Part shown: one piece after another, positions 1-8,671 of the stretch
Position numbering within the stretch: the first letter of the stretch is position 1
Layout of the letters: every line of letters starts with the position of its first letter
Program-made: the position numbers and the translations under genes
Notes under the pieces: generated by a model
Databases searched by the model: none
What the model was told of the DNA's origin: nothing
The model's input: only the letters and a program-made list of their open reading frames with translations
NCBI RefSeq assembly: GCF_014200575.1
Contig: NZ_JACHBZ010000005.1
Span: 1 to 64,000, forward strand
DNA length: 64,000 nucleotides
Reading direction: 5' to 3'
From: Mucilaginibacter saanensis
GTDB lineage: Bacteria > Bacteroidota > Bacteroidia > Sphingobacteriales > Sphingobacteriaceae

Positions 1-251
1 AAAACGCTTTTACAGCTCTCGCTGCTATCGTTCGCCAGCTAATTGCCTGGTCACTTTGCCACGGAATCCCCTGGTCAACATCCCCGGAATATCAAGGCAG
101 GCCATGGACTGATAAAGCAGGTAAGAAAAGTTATTTCAATTCCCTCCATCTATGGAAGATCAATATCCTTGGTGCCGGTACCGCTCCACAACATGTAGCG
201 CCTGCAGCCGATATCAGTTCATCTGGCGATGATGACGATCTGCCATTTTAG
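1..251 (+). CDS. C-terminal part of a phage early protein with an SSB-like acidic tail
   Basis: The reading frame enters from outside the window and stops at 249-251. About 82 residues are visible. The body is rich in Trp and aromatic residues and I do not recognise it. It ends in a flexible stretch followed by DDDDLPF, which resembles the acidic C-terminal tip (DDDIPF) through which single-stranded DNA binding proteins recruit partners. A phage SSB or a recombination protein would suit the neighbourhood. The visible body does not show a clear OB fold, so the identity stays open. Confidence 0.6.
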   Translation, partial: NAFTALAAIVRQLIAWSLCHGIPWSTSPEYQGRPWTDKAGKKSYFNSLHLWKINILGAGTAPQHVAPAADISSSGDDDDLPF

Positions 252-269
252 TCAAAACGCATTCAAACG

Positions 270-291
270 GCCTGTATAATCCGGTACAGGC
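270..291 (+). terminator. Weak hairpin after the first gene
   Basis: Inverted repeat GCCTGTA/TACAGGC with an 8-nt loop, between the stop of the partial gene and the next start. The following ATAAAAAT is not a clean U tract, so it may be an attenuator or mRNA-processing hairpin and not a strong terminator. Confidence 0.3.
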
Positions 292-311
292 TATAAAAAT
301 CAATTATTACA

Positions 312-944
312 ATGAAAGATATTAAAGAATTGCTTCAATTGTTTGTTAGCGACATGGATGCTTGGCAGGATTGGAGTAAAGCACCATTCAAGATTGAAGA
401 TAAGGTTTATGCTACTGATAAGCATGTAATGGTTATTCTGCCTGCGGAGCATGCACCGGATGTGGAGCTGATCAAAGATTACGATCCTAAGAACATTTTA
501 AAAGTTATTCCTGAGGCTGTATCAGTAATCCAAACAATTTCGGCTAAACAAATACTGATCGCATTGAAAGCAGTGCCAACTGTCAAGGAGGACAAAGAAT
601 GTGAATGCTGTAAGGGAGAGGGAGAGGTTGAATTTGTGCATTATTATGATGGACGCGATTACGCTACCGATAGTGATTGCCCCGTTTGTGACGGCGAAGG
701 ATCATTCCCTGATGAAGATGGTAAAATGATCCCTGATCCTGACAAATGTATCACTATTGGTCAATCAAAATTTGCTCCTAAGTATATCAAGAAGCTATAT
801 CAACTGTGCCAGTACTTTGATCTAAAAGAGATTGACCTGGTTAGCCAAGCGAGCGAAATGGCGCCATCATTATTTTCAAAGAACGGATTTTCTCTACTCA
901 TCATGCCTGTACTTGAAAAAGAATCAGTTTCTACAATAAAATAA
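312..944 (+). CDS. Phage early protein with a CxxCxGxG zinc motif, possibly sliding-clamp-like
   Basis: 210 residues. The middle carries CECCKGEGE and, about 20 residues on, CPVCDGEG: two CxxCxGxG half-motifs of the DnaJ zinc-finger type, likely binding one zinc. The parts on either side, a YATDKHVMVILP segment near the N-terminus and a FSLLIMPV ending, recall the core and C-terminal strands of DnaN-type clamps. The clamp reading is inference only. Its place ahead of the helicase and primase block fits a replication accessory role. The start follows a 60-nt spacer. Confidence 0.7.
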   Translation: MKDIKELLQLFVSDMDAWQDWSKAPFKIEDKVYATDKHVMVILPAEHAPDVELIKDYDPKNILKVIPEAVSVIQTISAKQILIALKAVPTVKEDKECECCKGEGEVEFVHYYDGRDYATDSDCPVCDGEGSFPDEDGKMIPDPDKCITIGQSKFAPKYIKKLYQLCQYFDLKEIDLVSQASEMAPSLFSKNGFSLLIMPVLEKESVSTIK

Positions 945-950
945 CACCGC

Positions 951-1196
951 ATGCTACTCCACAACAAGATAATCATTCCTGATATACTACCTGATACGGC
1001 AGAGCGCATTGCCTTTAACAAGCTGAATGAAGGTGATAACTTTCAGCATGTACCTGGTGGCCCTATATCTGAAGTGACAGAGCATAAGCCAAAATTCAGA
1101 ACCGTTCGCCGGCATGATGGATGGCTGCTCCATCATGAGGATGGGTGTTTTGTGTGGGATAAGTTGGTGATAAAGGTTACCCCGCTGCGCAAGTAG
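951..1196 (+). CDS. Small phage protein of unknown function
   Basis: 81 residues, starting 6 nt after the upstream stop, so translationally linked to it. It is soluble and rich in His, Trp and basic residues (RRHDGWLLHHEDG). No family recognised. Tight packing between early genes on the same strand supports it being real. Confidence 0.6.
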   Translation: MLLHNKIIIPDILPDTAERIAFNKLNEGDNFQHVPGGPISEVTEHKPKFRTVRRHDGWLLHHEDGCFVWDKLVIKVTPLRK

Positions 1197-1226
1197 TGGG
1201 GATTTAGAGGTAAATAACTTACAACA

Positions 1227-2045
1227 ATGCCGAATCCTGTAAATAAAATTAATTGGACACCTGAGCAGCTTAAATATATGGTTGAGCAGCACAGCAAAAT
1301 GACCAACAGCCAGTTAGCTGACACTATTGGCTTAAAAGTTACATCTGTTCGTACCAAGCTTTACGAAATGGGATTTTACAAAATGAGGCTTGAATACTGG
1401 ACAGATGAACAAGTTGAATTTTTAAAAGCCAACTACAAAACACTTGGTGATACTGAACTGGCCGAGATTTTCAATCAAAAATGGCACAAGGATAAAGGTT
1501 GGGATAAAAAACATATTGAAAAGAAGCGTAGGTATTTAGTACTAAAAAGGACTATTGACGAGAAAAAGGCAATCCACCAACGGAATGTTGATTTAGGATG
1601 CTTCAGCATGTGTGCTGTTAAAGCATGGAAACAAAGGGGAGTTTCCCCTGACGGTACAATTAGGTTTTGGAAGTTGGGGGATAGCGATCGACCAGTACCC
1701 CATATAAAAGTTAATGGTAAATATATTCATTGGAATAGGTGGTTTTGGGAGCAAAATAACGGGTCTATACCTGATGGTCATTTCATAGTTTTTGTTGGTG
1801 ATACATCCATACTTACGATAGAAAACCTTAGATGTATATCGGTAGAGGACTATAAACGAGAGTTTAACGAAAGAGAAGTAGTTAACCTTTCGGACGGGTA
1901 TGTGGCATCCATGATCACATTTGGAAATAAGGAACTCAGAATGCAAGTCATTAATATGCCCGACCTGATAACCGCAAAGCGCACTCAATTATTAATTAAT
2001 AGAAAAATTAAACAACATGGCACAGAACAAAATCGCAGATCTTAA
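1227..2045 (+). CDS. HNH-endonuclease-like protein with Myb/SANT-like N-terminus
   Basis: 272 residues. Residues about 9-50 look like a Myb/SANT-type DNA-binding domain (WTPEQLKYMVEQ...NSQLADTIG...SVRTKL), followed by a second similar segment beginning WTDEQVEFLKANY. The C-terminal half has the layout of phage HNH proteins: HWNRWFWEQNNG, IPDGHFIVFVGD, then IENLRCIS. The usual HHxD core reads FVGD, a variant I believe occurs in related Bacteroidetes phage proteins, so activity is uncertain. The gene overlaps the next one by 29 nt. Confidence 0.75.
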   Translation: MPNPVNKINWTPEQLKYMVEQHSKMTNSQLADTIGLKVTSVRTKLYEMGFYKMRLEYWTDEQVEFLKANYKTLGDTELAEIFNQKWHKDKGWDKKHIEKKRRYLVLKRTIDEKKAIHQRNVDLGCFSMCAVKAWKQRGVSPDGTIRFWKLGDSDRPVPHIKVNGKYIHWNRWFWEQNNGSIPDGHFIVFVGDTSILTIENLRCISVEDYKREFNEREVVNLSDGYVASMITFGNKELRMQVINMPDLITAKRTQLLINRKIKQHGTEQNRRS

Positions 2046-2259
2046 CAATCATTTATTCGCGCAATTGGAGCGCCTGAATGACGAAACAATTAAACCGGAA
2101 AAGATGGAGCTGGAAATTAAAAAGGCAGCGGCCGTCAGTAAGGTTGCATCGCAGATCATCAATGCTAATAAGTTGGTGTTGGATGCCGCAAAAATAATCG
2201 GTAATGGTGTGGCTAGTACATTGCCTGAAACCTTTGGGGTTAAACAAATAGGAGGGTAA
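2017..2259 (+). CDS. Small helical phage protein
   Basis: 80 residues. It starts within the end of the preceding gene, an overlap typical of phage early operons. The sequence (LNNHLFAQLERLNDE...EIKKAAAVSKVASQIINANKLVLDAAK) is mostly helical and resembles a widespread small phage family of unknown role found near replication genes. It ends 3 nt before the PcfK-like gene. Confidence 0.7.
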   Translation: MAQNKIADLNNHLFAQLERLNDETIKPEKMELEIKKAAAVSKVASQIINANKLVLDAAKIIGNGVASTLPETFGVKQIGG

Positions 2260-2262
2260 GCC

Positions 2263-2652
2263 ATGTCAGTTTCGCCGGGATTTAAAGCAGCCATAAATAA
2301 CTACTTACAGGCGGCTGCATCAAAAGATAGCCTGTTTGCAGAGACGCTTAAAAAGGTCAATAAAAATATTGATGAGTGCTGCACATATATTATTAATGAG
2401 GTTCAGAAGCTGCACAAATCAAAGGCCATCGCAATGGCCGACGAAGAAGTTTTTGCAATGGCTGTTCATTACTATGATGAGGATAGCATTGTAGTGGGTG
2501 CACCTGTTCGTGCGGCTGCAAATCATTCGTCTGATTCCACTAAGGAAAAAATGGTTAAAGCTATTGCCGAGCGTGATCATACGACGCCAGCGCAAAAGCC
2601 TGTCAAGAAAAGCACAGTTAAAGTTATCGAAAACCAAGTATCAATGTTCTGA
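2263..2652 (+). CDS. PcfK-like protein
   Basis: 129 residues. The pattern KNIDECCTYIINEVQKL followed by DEEVFAMAVHYYDED matches the PcfK-like family, named after a protein of the enterococcal conjugative plasmid pCF10. It sits directly upstream of a PcfJ-like gene, with only 2 nt between them, the arrangement usual for this pair in Bacteroidetes mobile elements. Biochemical function of the family is not established. The C-terminal third is Lys/Ala-rich and ends in QVSMF. Confidence 0.85.
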   Translation: MSVSPGFKAAINNYLQAAASKDSLFAETLKKVNKNIDECCTYIINEVQKLHKSKAIAMADEEVFAMAVHYYDEDSIVVGAPVRAAANHSSDSTKEKMVKAIAERDHTTPAQKPVKKSTVKVIENQVSMF

Positions 2653-2654
2653 GT

Positions 2655-4112
2655 ATGAAAGCACGCACAAAAGCACAAAGGCTACTTCTTGAATATAGCG
2701 ATAGCCTCGGAGAAATAACTAAAGATCAGGTAAAATATGCATTTGATAAATGCTTTACTAAGACCGGTTATCGTACTAAAACAAAGGGTACTGGTTGTTT
2801 GGAGTGTGGGCATGTGTGGCAGCTATCGGCAGAAATAACCGCATGTAAATGCCCTAATTGTAAAGCGAAGATCACTATCGAAGATACCACCAAAAAGAAA
2901 AGCGATCAAGGTAAAAAGTATTTCTCTGTGTTGGAAACAAGTGGAGATATGCAAATAGTTCGCATTTATGAATTACAGAAATGGTGCGAGGTAGGCCATA
3001 AGGCTCGCATACATATTTGGGAGGTTGTACAGCAATTCTTTAGACCTGGAGAAATGATGCAAGTGGTAGCACGTTGCAGAACCACTTCATTTAACATTGA
3101 CAGCTTTGGTGGTCAATTGGAATGTAGAAAAATACATCACACCTACAGGTCAGATTTCAACAAGTATGACATTTGGACTGATGTTACCTATCCAAAAATT
3201 GAAGTATTGCCCATATACGAGCGCAATGGCTACAGCCCACTGGTTGAGGGTATATCGCACTACTTAACCATGCAAGCTATACTAAGAGATTGCAAAGCTG
3301 AAACCTTGCTTAAATCAAATCAAATAGGGCTTTTAGCCTGTAGGGTTGGTAACCGTTCACATAAGGTAGAGGAATATTGGAACTCTATCAAAATATGTAT
3401 CAGAAACAAATACAATGTAGGCGATGAAGAAGTGATCACATGGCTGGATTACCTCGATATGATTGCAAAGGATAAAAAAGATCTTCACAGCCCAAAATGG
3501 GTTTGCCCTCCAAACCTTAAAGAAATTCATGCTAAAAAGGTGGCTAAAAAGCAGATGGAGGCCGAGCTTGGTCACCTGTGGTACAAATACTGTGATTTGG
3601 TAAGGTACTTTAACGAGCCAACTGAACCGACATTCAAAGGGAAGTTAATCTCTTTAAAATTAGAAGTAAAACGGCTGACCGCAAGCAAAAGAGAAATTGA
3701 GCGGAGACTGACAATTGAACGCAAAGAGCAAGCTGCCATGAAAGTTCGTGAGGTTGAACAGCAGTTTATGGATAGAATTGCCTCATATAAGGATTTGGCT
3801 TTTAAAAAGGGAAACATTACTATCGTGGCGTTGCGATCAATAGACGATTTCTTTGAAGAAAGTCAGGCATTAAAACATTGTGTGTTCAGCAATGAATACT
3901 ATGCCAAAAAAGATTCGTTAATATTATCTGCTCGGATTAAAGACGAACGTATTGAAACCATTGAGGTATCGTTAACAGATTTTAAAGTAATACAATCTCG
4001 AGGTAAATATAACAGCCCATCTGCGCACAACTCAGATATCGTGGCTTTAATAAAAAAAAATCTGCCGGCTATCAGGAAGGTTTATAAAGAGAGCAGGAGG
4101 GTGGCTGCATGA
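2655..4112 (+). CDS. PcfJ-like protein
   Basis: 485 residues. The N-terminal part has a Cys4 zinc ribbon (CLECGHVW then CKCPNCKAK, about residues 44-75). The C-terminal third carries the PcfJ signature: SQALKHCVFSNEYYAKKDSLILSAR, then RIETIEVSL and VIQSRGKYN. In pCF10 PcfJ belongs to the conjugation gene set; phage and ICE copies are common in Bacteroidetes but their role is unknown. It follows the PcfK-like gene and ends 3 nt before the stop codon of an opposing minus-strand gene. Confidence 0.88.
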   Translation: MKARTKAQRLLLEYSDSLGEITKDQVKYAFDKCFTKTGYRTKTKGTGCLECGHVWQLSAEITACKCPNCKAKITIEDTTKKKSDQGKKYFSVLETSGDMQIVRIYELQKWCEVGHKARIHIWEVVQQFFRPGEMMQVVARCRTTSFNIDSFGGQLECRKIHHTYRSDFNKYDIWTDVTYPKIEVLPIYERNGYSPLVEGISHYLTMQAILRDCKAETLLKSNQIGLLACRVGNRSHKVEEYWNSIKICIRNKYNVGDEEVITWLDYLDMIAKDKKDLHSPKWVCPPNLKEIHAKKVAKKQMEAELGHLWYKYCDLVRYFNEPTEPTFKGKLISLKLEVKRLTASKREIERRLTIERKEQAAMKVREVEQQFMDRIASYKDLAFKKGNITIVALRSIDDFFEESQALKHCVFSNEYYAKKDSLILSARIKDERIETIEVSLTDFKVIQSRGKYNSPSAHNSDIVALIKKNLPAIRKVYKESRRVAA

Positions 4113-4114
4113 TG

Positions 4115-4396
4115 TTATCTTTCGTAAACCTCTTTAAATGCCGCGTTGCATTCATCTCTAATATAATTTGGCAAATCAGATGTTTGGGTGAAGCCAAACC
4201 CGTGCCTTGTGCAATCAAAGTGCTCAATAGTATGCATCCTAAGTCTGTCATGATCGTGTGGGTCTTTAGGATGGGATCTTTCAGAAAACCACTTTATATA
4301 TTTTTCTTCTATTCCCTTAATCTTTTGATCGAAAGCAGCTTCTTTATCAAGGTGATCCTTTCCATAAATAAGTAATCGTAATTGATCGTGTTCCAT
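4115..4396 (-). CDS. Small soluble phage protein on the minus strand
   Basis: 93 residues with normal charged composition (PHDHDRLRMHTIEHFDCTRHGFGF...RDECNAAFKEVYE). The opposite frame over the same bases reads as an implausible hydrophobic protein, so the minus strand is preferred. It converges on pcfJ and diverges from the gene at 4434; the 37-nt divergent gap contains TAACTTTAT, an approximate TAnnTTTG box. Function unknown. Confidence 0.6.
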   Translation of the reverse strand: MEHDQLRLLIYGKDHLDKEAAFDQKIKGIEEKYIKWFSERSHPKDPHDHDRLRMHTIEHFDCTRHGFGFTQTSDLPNYIRDECNAAFKEVYER

Positions 4397-4433
4397 AAGT
4401 TTTAGTTTTTATAAAGTTACATATTATTTTACC

Positions 4434-4697
4434 ATGACCGTCATCGACAAATACATATCAAATAACCCCGGGCGACCTGCAGCAAGGCTGGCAGAAGAAA
4501 TAGGAGTAAGTGAAACCTTTGTAAAGTGCAGAATGCTGGCATTGGTAGCGGCATCTGAATTAGCCAGGCCCATTACTCTCACAGATGAAATTCACGCCCT
4601 TATCAACCTAATCAATGTACGGAAAGATGGTTGGGCAGTAGATATTGCACGGGAAAGAATATGTCAATTAGATAAGGAACAACGTGAAAAAAATTAA
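4434..4697 (+). CDS. Small HTH-like phage protein
   Basis: 87 residues. Residues about 14-40 (RPAARLAEEIGVSETFVKCRMLAL) have the spacing of a helix-turn-helix, so this may be a small DNA-binding regulator. It sits just upstream of the operator palindrome and promoter at 4713-4745, which would suit a protein acting on that region. That link is inference. Confidence 0.65.
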   Translation: MTVIDKYISNNPGRPAARLAEEIGVSETFVKCRMLALVAASELARPITLTDEIHALINLINVRKDGWAVDIARERICQLDKEQREKN

Positions 4698-4712
4698 TCT
4701 TGCCTATCTTTT

Positions 4713-4745
4713 CAATCAATATATTGATTGATTTTATTATATTTG
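4713..4745 (+). promoter_or_regulatory. Operator palindrome and promoter for the replication block (site 1)
   Basis: Positions 4713-4730 are a perfect 18-bp palindrome, CAATCAATATATTGATTG. It is followed by TATATTTG at 4738-4745, an exact match to the Bacteroidetes -7 box. Transcription would then start near 4751, at the first base of the structured leader. The same AATCAA-N4-TTGATT operator recurs at 11749 and 20542. The spacing from the palindrome's TTG to the -7 box is only 11 nt here, shorter than at the other two sites. Confidence 0.7.
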
Positions 4746-4750
4746 TTAAC

Positions 4751-4859
4751 GGGTTTAGCGACCGAAACCATAAAATTAAATCATCACCTCCGCAGGCCAG
4801 CCACGCATCCCTTTGCGGGCTTCCAAAGTCGCTAAACTATCGCCTGCGGGGGTAATGAT
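4751..4859 (+). ncRNA. Structured, potentially pseudoknotted 5' leader
   Basis: Two long complementary pairs interleave. GTTTAGCGAC (4753-4762) pairs with GTCGCTAAAC (4828-4837), 10 bp. 4780-4797 pairs with 4842-4859 over 18 positions with one mismatch and one G-U. A third hairpin (4800-4820) lies between. The order A-B-A'-B' makes an H-type pseudoknot, or two mutually exclusive folds. It begins at the predicted transcription start and ends 32 nt before the helicase gene. It could be a regulatory leader, an sRNA or a DNA-level origin structure. Confidence 0.6.
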
Positions 4860-4891
4860 ATTTTAAAAAAGCACCGACTAACTCAATTACT

Positions 4892-6067
4892 ATGAACCTA
4901 TCAAATAAGCAAACTGCTTTTTTAGAGGCCGTAAAGGCTGGTCAAAATATTTTCCTTACCGGTAAAGCTGGTACTGGCAAATCTTTCGTAGTCAAAAAGG
5001 CCATTGAGGAATTAAAGGAAGCCGGTAAGAAGGTTGTAGCACTGGCACCTACAGGTGTTGCTGCAAATAACGTTGGCGGTCAAACTATACATTCCATGTT
5101 CGGACTAAATCCGTATGGCGTAATGGATTTTGAATCCTGCAATTTTCTCAAAGGAGAAAAAAGGAGAATGCTTGAATTGATCGATACCATACTAATTGAC
5201 GAAATTTCAATGCTACGTCCCGACATATTAGACGGCATGAACTGGACGCTTTTAAAGAACGGATGCAAGGGCCTTGATACCAAACAGATCATATTTATTG
5301 GAGATATGAAGCAATTGCCAGCCGTAGTAAACGATAATACCCGTTCGGTTATGTACAGGAAGTATGACGGAGTAGAATTTTATCAAGCCAAGATTTATGG
5401 GAAGTTATTTGTTAACACCATTGAGCTGGACGAGGTTTTGCGTCAAAACGATCCCGAGTTTATTCATAACTTAAACATTATCAGGGATGGGGGTAAAGCC
5501 CCATATTTTCACCGTTTTATAGGAACAGAGCCAAAGGGTATCATATTGGCACCACATAACTCAACTGTTGATAAATACAATAAGATAGGTTTAGGATCAC
5601 TCAAAGGTGACCTTATTACTTTCGAGGCCAAAGTAACCGGTAATATTAACGCAGATGACTTTAATTTCCCAACTAAGATTGAGGTTAAGAATGGGGCTAA
5701 GATTATGTTCCTCGTTAACTCCAAGGACAATGATCTAGTGAATGGTACTCTGGGAACATTTGTTTCATGTGAAGGATGTCACTATATAAAAGTTGGAGAT
5801 GTCGACCACGCGTTAAGTAAGATAGAGATCACCAAAAAGGAGTATGTCCTTAATGATTCCAAAACAGACCTTGAGTTGAAAGTGATCGGTACCATCGAAC
5901 AATACCCTTTTAAACTTGCATATGCTTTATCCATCCATAAATCACAGGGCCTTACACTGGATGAAGTAACAATCGATATAAGTAGACCATGCTTTATGCC
6001 AGGCCAATTTTATGTTGCGGTGAGTCGTGTAACCAGTCCTGAAGGGTTAAGAATATTGACGAGATGA
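4892..6067 (+). CDS. PIF1/RecD-like superfamily 1 helicase
   Basis: 391 residues, ATP-dependent 5'-3' DNA helicase by family. Walker A GKAGTGKS is at 24-31, motif Ia is APTGVAANNVGG, then QTIHSMFG, Walker B DEISM, motif III GDMKQLPAV, LDEVLRQND, and C-terminal HKSQGLTLDEV and YVAVSRV (motifs V/VI). All core motifs are present at PIF1-like spacing. It is the first gene after the structured leader and overlaps the SF2 helicase by 4 nt, so they are co-translated. Likely role: phage replication or recombination. Confidence 0.93.
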   Translation: MNLSNKQTAFLEAVKAGQNIFLTGKAGTGKSFVVKKAIEELKEAGKKVVALAPTGVAANNVGGQTIHSMFGLNPYGVMDFESCNFLKGEKRRMLELIDTILIDEISMLRPDILDGMNWTLLKNGCKGLDTKQIIFIGDMKQLPAVVNDNTRSVMYRKYDGVEFYQAKIYGKLFVNTIELDEVLRQNDPEFIHNLNIIRDGGKAPYFHRFIGTEPKGIILAPHNSTVDKYNKIGLGSLKGDLITFEAKVTGNINADDFNFPTKIEVKNGAKIMFLVNSKDNDLVNGTLGTFVSCEGCHYIKVGDVDHALSKIEITKKEYVLNDSKTDLELKVIGTIEQYPFKLAYALSIHKSQGLTLDEVTIDISRPCFMPGQFYVAVSRVTSPEGLRILTR

Positions 6068-7521
6068 AGAAAACGCCACGCCAATACCAAATTGATATTG
6101 TGGACCGTACATCACGGTCACTTGCAAAGAATAAGGCTGTAATTCTTCATGCTCCTACCGGTGCAGGTAAATCCCTGATGATCGATATGATCGTTACCCG
6201 GTGCATAGAAAAAGGTAAGACAGTACTTGTTTTATCTGATGCCAGGAAGATATATAACCAGTTGGTAAAAGAATGCAACGGCACCGAAATTAACGCCAAT
6301 GTTAAATCAATGATGGTATTCCCTGGTCAGTGTTATGTCGGTATGATCCAGACACTGATTAAGCGTCCGATGATCATTGCCCAGCTGCAGGAGTTAGGAA
6401 GTAACTTGATACTATTGATTGACGAATGTCACATCAGCACGAGCACCAAGCTTATCGATTATCTGCCTGATGCCTATCGTATCGGCTGCACAGCTACCCC
6501 ATACGGCGTATTACATAAGCACCTGCCGACATATTACAATGATCTGGTAGAAGGGCCCCAGGTGGATTGGCTGATCCAACAAGGATATTTAACAAATTAC
6601 CGGCATAAATCCAGAGTCCCGGCCGATACCAGTTTACTGGAAATAAGAAATGGCGAAGTAACAGAGCGATCAAATGAAATAGTTTTTGGAGCGCAGCGGG
6701 TATATGATGGATTGTTTGAAGACCTGAAAGAGTTCGCTTATAAAAAATGCGTGATCTTTGTTGCCTCTATCAAGCAGGCAGAGGCTTTGAACGAAAAGCT
6801 TAACGAAGCCGGCTTTGGATCTACCCGTTATCATTCTCAGGTTGAGCATGGTGAATATGAATTGGCAAAGTTTACAAGTTTAGGCATGGCCAATATTTTG
6901 GTTACTATCAAGTCCCTTAGCAAAGGGTGGGATTACCCGCCGATTGATATGGTCGTATTGATGCACAAAACCTTATCAACATCTGTTTATCAGCAGGAAA
7001 TCGGCCGAGGATCCCGTATCTATCCGGGTAAGGACATGTTCACAGTTCTTGACTATGGAATGAACTGGAAACAGCATGGTTTATACTTTGAAGACAGGCC
7101 CTACAGTGAGCTTTGGAAAAAGGTTAAACGCAAGGGTGAAGCGGAAGGGCCGTCTGCCTGCAAATCATGTGTGAGTTGTGAGAGCATTATACCGGTATCC
7201 GCAAGGATCTGTAAGTATTGCGGCTACGAATATCCGGTACCTGAGCAGGTATTTGCCCAGGGTGAGCTGGTAGATTTAACAGACGAATACCATGACCTGG
7301 TGGGTAAAAAGATAAGCGAGTTAACCCCATTAGAGCTTGCGAATTATGCCAAACTTAAAAACAAAAGACCTTTCGCCATCAGGGTGGCCAAGGCAAGGGA
7401 ACAAATTGCACAAGGCTTCCTGATGGACTTTGCTGCTAATATGGGTTATAAACGCGGCTGGTTAGATCATCAGGTTATTCCCAACGAGCCAATTGAATTT
7501 ACAGATATAGTATTGCGGTAG
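6064..7521 (+). CDS. DEAD/DEAH-box superfamily 2 helicase with C-terminal zinc ribbon
   Basis: 485 residues. Walker A APTGAGKS at 30-37, DECH at 120-123, TATP motif III, and RecA-like domain 2 with KSLSKGWDYP and QEIGRGSRI (motif VI). After the helicase core a Cys4 zinc ribbon follows (CKSCVSC...CKYCGYEYP). Such Res-III/SSL2-type helicases occur in many phage replication modules, usually for unwinding at the origin. It starts inside the end of the SF1 helicase gene and is followed after 3 nt by the RepA-like ATPase. Confidence 0.92.
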   Translation: MKKTPRQYQIDIVDRTSRSLAKNKAVILHAPTGAGKSLMIDMIVTRCIEKGKTVLVLSDARKIYNQLVKECNGTEINANVKSMMVFPGQCYVGMIQTLIKRPMIIAQLQELGSNLILLIDECHISTSTKLIDYLPDAYRIGCTATPYGVLHKHLPTYYNDLVEGPQVDWLIQQGYLTNYRHKSRVPADTSLLEIRNGEVTERSNEIVFGAQRVYDGLFEDLKEFAYKKCVIFVASIKQAEALNEKLNEAGFGSTRYHSQVEHGEYELAKFTSLGMANILVTIKSLSKGWDYPPIDMVVLMHKTLSTSVYQQEIGRGSRIYPGKDMFTVLDYGMNWKQHGLYFEDRPYSELWKKVKRKGEAEGPSACKSCVSCESIIPVSARICKYCGYEYPVPEQVFAQGELVDLTDEYHDLVGKKISELTPLELANYAKLKNKRPFAIRVAKAREQIAQGFLMDFAANMGYKRGWLDHQVIPNEPIEFTDIVLR

Positions 7522-7524
7522 CCC

Positions 7525-8646
7525 ATGAAGGTAGTTGAATTAGTTGAGCAAATATCGAAAGATGCTCCTGTAGAGAAAACCTTGCAGGATATCATCATCG
7601 AGTCTTTAATACCTCAGGGCATTGAAATACCTAAGCCTGAGATCGTCTTTGGAATCAATGGCATCCCCATATTTACCAAAAAGTCCATCAGCGTGCTGAT
7701 CGGCCGGGCTAAGTCAGGAAAAACAACCGTGACGTCATGGATCGTATCGCAATCAATAACAGCTAAAGTCCCGGTTAAGGTGTTATGGATCGATACTGAG
7801 CAGGGCTTATACTACGGCAGCAGAACACAGCATTGGATCCTTTCTATGTCCGGGTTATCATCGTCTGAATACCTGCAGTTCTACGACCTTAAGATTTTCG
7901 GCCCTACCAAGCGTATCGAGATGGTGGAGGAAATTATCAAAATGTTCACTCCTGACCTGGTAGTTATTGACGGTATTCGTGATCTGGTATTTGATATTAA
8001 TAACCCGGAGGAAGCTACAAACCGCACCGGTGACCTGATGCGATGGGCTGAGGTGTATGATTGCCACATTTTGAATATCCTTCACCAAAATAAGGGTAAC
8101 GAACATGCGCGCGGGCACCTGGGAACAGAAATGATCAATAAATCGGAATCGGTAATAAAAGTCGAAGTTGGAGAGGATAAATTGATTGTATGCTCGCCGG
8201 AATATACCAGGTCTGCACCTTTTGAACCTTTTGCTTTTGATCGGGATGCTAATGGAATGCCTCAGATTGTTACCGGTTTTTCGGGTGTTATTGCGACGAG
8301 TGGGGGAGGGTCGGCAGGTAGAAAGAAATCAGTCGATCCCACTGAGCCATCATGGAATGCTGCACATATCGAAATAGTAAATCACGCTTTTAAGAAAAAA
8401 GAATTTTTGAAATATTCTGAGCTATCTGATAACATTCATCATTATGCTTCAATAAAAGGAATTAAGGGTGTTGGGCAGAGAAAAGTTAGAGAATTTATCA
8501 CGCATTACCTCGACGTAGGCATTGTTTGGGAAGCTCCTTACGCGCCAAGTAAAACAGAAAAATATCAAAAGAATCCAAAATGGCTGGGATTCCCATACCT
8601 GCCAGTAACCTTAACACCCACAACTGGAGATGATGCTCCTTTTTAA
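7525..8646 (+). CDS. RepA/RecA-like replicative ATPase (AAA_25 type)
   Basis: 373 residues. P-loop GRAKSGKT at 60-67, then VLWIDTEQG and a Walker B strand LVVIDGIRDLV, with the sensor segment NILHQNKGNEHARGHLGTEM. This is the RecA-fold arrangement of plasmid RepA helicases and AAA_25 proteins, usually hexameric. The last about 100 residues form a helical, possibly winged-helix, domain (KFLKYSELSDNI..). With a primase 0.5 kb downstream it probably acts as the phage replicative helicase. That role is inferred. Confidence 0.85.
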   Translation: MKVVELVEQISKDAPVEKTLQDIIIESLIPQGIEIPKPEIVFGINGIPIFTKKSISVLIGRAKSGKTTVTSWIVSQSITAKVPVKVLWIDTEQGLYYGSRTQHWILSMSGLSSSEYLQFYDLKIFGPTKRIEMVEEIIKMFTPDLVVIDGIRDLVFDINNPEEATNRTGDLMRWAEVYDCHILNILHQNKGNEHARGHLGTEMINKSESVIKVEVGEDKLIVCSPEYTRSAPFEPFAFDRDANGMPQIVTGFSGVIATSGGGSAGRKKSVDPTEPSWNAAHIEIVNHAFKKKEFLKYSELSDNIHHYASIKGIKGVGQRKVREFITHYLDVGIVWEAPYAPSKTEKYQKNPKWLGFPYLPVTLTPTTGDDAPF

Positions 8647-8671
8647 TCATATAAACTTTAATAATATAAAG

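Noticed and set aside
4109..4375. Plus-strand ORF after pcfJ
   Set aside because: Hydrophobic, unbalanced composition; the opposite strand over the same bases encodes a normal soluble protein with a plausible promoter.
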